This document shows positions 62,529 through 64,000 of a stretch of DNA of 64,000 nt, piece by piece; position 1 is the stretch's first letter, and each line of letters opens with the position of its first letter. This DNA comes from Rhodoluna lacicola (GTDB lineage Bacteria > Actinomycetota > Actinomycetes > Actinomycetales > Microbacteriaceae), in assembly GCF_000699505.1 (NCBI RefSeq), contig NZ_CP007490.1:1054001-1118000 (forward strand), read 5' to 3'. Both the position numbers and the translations under genes were made by a program. The notes under the pieces are model-generated. The model saw nothing but the letters and a program-made list of their open reading frames with translations, ran no database searches and was not told the origin of the DNA.

Positions 62529-64000
62529 CTAGTTGCCAGGGTACCTAAGGGCGTCCACATTGGTAGCCACAAGAACCCAGTTTGAGCCCCGGAACTGATA
62601 CATCGCTTGATCCTCGTCAAGGATGAAAACGGATGAGGCCTGACCAGATCCAACCATTGTTTGACCACCTCGAATGGGAGTCAGGGATCGTGTTCCTCCG
62701 CCAACCATGGCAACTAACGGCTGAGCGTATCCGTCAACCAGATCACCAAGCACGCCAATCCGAATGTTGTCCAACCAGGTGACTGACTGAGCGCTGATTT
62801 GGCCGGCAGGTTTTATTGGTGCACCAAATCCAGTTGGGTTTCCTTGTTTGTCACGAATTACCGGAGCTACATACACAGAACTGTTTTCCTTGGATCCGGT
62901 AGCTACCACGATTCGGCTTCCCTCGCCGCTAATTGAGAAGCTCCGTCGATCAAGGTTAGTTAACCAACCAGAAGAGAAAGGAACTCGATTACCGTCTGCG
63001 TTGAAAACTAAAATCTGGCGTTCGCCACTCTTTGGAATTATCCAGGAGTAGCCATTGGAATCTAGGACCGGTGATAGGTAGCCTGTGCCAGCGGCAAGGA
63101 TTCTTGGTTCCTGAACAATTTTGTCCAGCTCAGTTTTGATGATTCCATCTTTTGTTGTCAGTAGCACTGTTTTTTCAAGCGAGTTAGTTGCAAAGTCGAC
63201 CGCGTTGTATTTGGTTAGTAAATTCTTTGATCCCTTGATTTCAGCCGAACCCAAACTATCCATGTGAACCAAGGCTTGGAAATACATGGCCACCGGGTTT
63301 ACGATTTGGTTTTGTGGATTCGAGAAATTCCAAGAGTTTGCATCCAGGGCGCTTCGCTGCACAGTGACATTTACCGAGTAAACGCTGTTGAGCTGAATTA
63401 GCGTCTCGCGAATCTGGGTCTGCATTAAGCGGCGCTCTGAAGCAGAAGCCTCCAACGCTTTCGACGACAGATCCACGGTCGCGATGCCATCGGCCACCGT
63501 CACGGTGCCAAGGCTTAGTTTGGTACCGGATGGAATGGTGGAACGCACCGCAGGGCTCAGCCAATCGCTTGGACCACCAAGCAGCGCAGCTACCAGGCGT
63601 GTGCTGGTAGACGCCCTAGATGGGAACCAACGCACATCTGGAACTAGTTGCTTGAGTTGGTTGTCGAAGAAGTACAGGGCGTACGCCTTGAAAACCACGT
63701 CAAAAACCGGACGAATCACGCTGATCAAATTAGGCGCAGAGATGATGCGCCACTCCCCAGCCTCTTTGCTCATCTTGATACGAACAAACTCTTTACTTCC
63801 GGCCGGCATCGCCTGGTACTGACCACGGTCATTGATCTTCGCCGCGATCGGAACAACCACCGTGGCGGAATCATCGACTGAAAAAGTTATCGATGGGTTG
63901 CCATCCTGAATCAAGACCTCGTTGTTTGGATCCCACTTAGCCCTGAAACTTGATGACAAATATGATTTTGCAACTTCATAGTCGTTTTGCGGTCCGGTTC
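62529..64000 (-). CDS. lpqB: Lipoprotein LpqB (3' part; gene runs off the window)
   Basis: The C-terminal ~490 residues of LpqB, the lipoprotein that works with the MtrAB two-component system on the cell envelope. The frame stays open to the right edge (TGPQNDYEVAKSYL), and that stretch matches the early mature protein, so the TTG at 63959 is not the true start. Visible are a GerMN domain (about KLVPDVRWFPSRASTSTRLVAALLGGP and the following 90 residues) and a C-terminal beta-propeller-like region with repeated Gly-Ser turns. mtrB and mtrA are expected just beyond the window edge. Confidence 0.9.
   Translation of the reverse strand, partial: TGPQNDYEVAKSYLSSSFRAKWDPNNEVLIQDGNPSITFSVDDSATVVVPIAAKINDRGQYQAMPAGSKEFVRIKMSKEAGEWRIISAPNLISVIRPVFDVVFKAYALYFFDNQLKQLVPDVRWFPSRASTSTRLVAALLGGPSDWLSPAVRSTIPSGTKLSLGTVTVADGIATVDLSSKALEASASERRLMQTQIRETLIQLNSVYSVNVTVQRSALDANSWNFSNPQNQIVNPVAMYFQALVHMDSLGSAEIKGSKNLLTKYNAVDFATNSLEKTVLLTTKDGIIKTELDKIVQEPRILAAGTGYLSPVLDSNGYSWIIPKSGERQILVFNADGNRVPFSSGWLTNLDRRSFSISGEGSRIVVATGSKENSSVYVAPVIRDKQGNPTGFGAPIKPAGQISAQSVTWLDNIRIGVLGDLVDGYAQPLVAMVGGGTRSLTPIRGGQTMVGSGQASSVFILDEDQAMYQFRGSNWVLVATNVDALRYPGN

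Noticed and set aside
63957-63959. TTG as the true start of lpqB
   Set aside because: The frame continues open to the window edge and the added residues resemble the LpqB N-terminal region, so the gene is truncated by the window.

Overview
The window looks like a stretch of chromosome from a small-genome actinobacterium. Microbacteriaceae, of the freshwater planktonic Luna type (Rhodoluna/Aquiluna-like), is the best guess. Evidence: actinobacteria-restricted genes (XPB helicase, DUF3117, DUF4032, DUF3515, WhiB1 beside PdtaS, LpqB, an Rv3235-like protein), a C50 carotenoid operon of the crtB-crtI-crtYe-crtYf-crtEb type, moderate GC by eye, very short intergenic gaps, and convergent genes that share stop-codon bases. 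The genus is an inference from gene content and was not checked by any search. I see no insertion sequence, prophage, CRISPR array or rRNA operon. Four tRNA genes are present (Thr-TGT, Glu-CTC, Gln-CTG, Lys-CTT).

Layout. 1-3.3 kb: 3' end of an XPB-type helicase, an OmpR/EnvZ-type two-component pair and an orphan WXG100 protein. 3.4-7.8 kb: groEL under two tandem CIRCE operators, a cold-shock gene with a structured leader, a LytR_C-domain protein, msrB, a small membrane protein, tRNA-Thr and a membrane-anchored DsbA-like thioredoxin. 7.9-12.8 kb: an MsmK-type sugar-ABC ATPase with a DUF4032 kinase-like partner, DUF3117, divergent dapE/dapD and a miniature RNAP alpha-CTD-like protein. 12.9-20.6 kb: thiL/DUF3515 (divergent), then the minus-strand run leuC-leuD-murA-plsC-gpsA-ddl. 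20.6-26.7 kb: MFS exporter, tRNA-Glu, diacylglycerol kinase-like gene, a catalytically degenerate P-type ATPase fragment, an MBL hydrolase, tRNA-Gln and gltX. 26.7-37.5 kb: FAH-family hydrolase followed by most of the branched-chain amino acid pathway (ilvE, leuB, ilvC, ilvN, ilvB, ilvD) with serA, a rhodanese and a methyltransferase. 37.5-41.7 kb: carotenoid operon. 41.7-50.1 kb: SprT-like protein, cytosine permease and deaminase, then nrtR-nadA-nadB-nadC-nifS. 50.1-57.6 kb: VOC protein, a domain-swapped photolyase/cryptochrome-like protein, a tandem terminator repeat with tRNA-Lys, bcp, whiB1/pdtaS, and orphan CpaE-like and SAF/CpaB-like genes. 57.7-64 kb: Rv3235-like gene, secA, hpf, comF and the 3' part of lpqB, the conserved actinobacterial order that normally continues to mtrB-mtrA.

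The genes cover envelope precursors (DapD/DapE, MurA, Ddl, GpsA, PlsC), Leu/Ile/Val synthesis, de novo NAD synthesis with its own regulator and a cysteine desulfurase probably supplying NadA's Fe-S cluster, and photoprotection/redox maintenance (C50 carotenoid, photolyase-like protein, Bcp, MsrB, WhiB1).

A recurrent promoter layout runs through the window: a TANNNT -10 hexamer followed by 6-8 bases and then the start codon, with no Shine-Dalgarno. I read these as leaderless transcripts. The strongest candidates for something undescribed are the circularly permuted photolyase-like protein with a four-cysteine set (51.0-52.2 kb), the P-type ATPase relative that has lost its phosphorylated aspartate (22.9-23.9 kb), the triplicated 3' end of hpf (61.0 kb) and the 67-bp tandem terminator array (52.4-52.6 kb).
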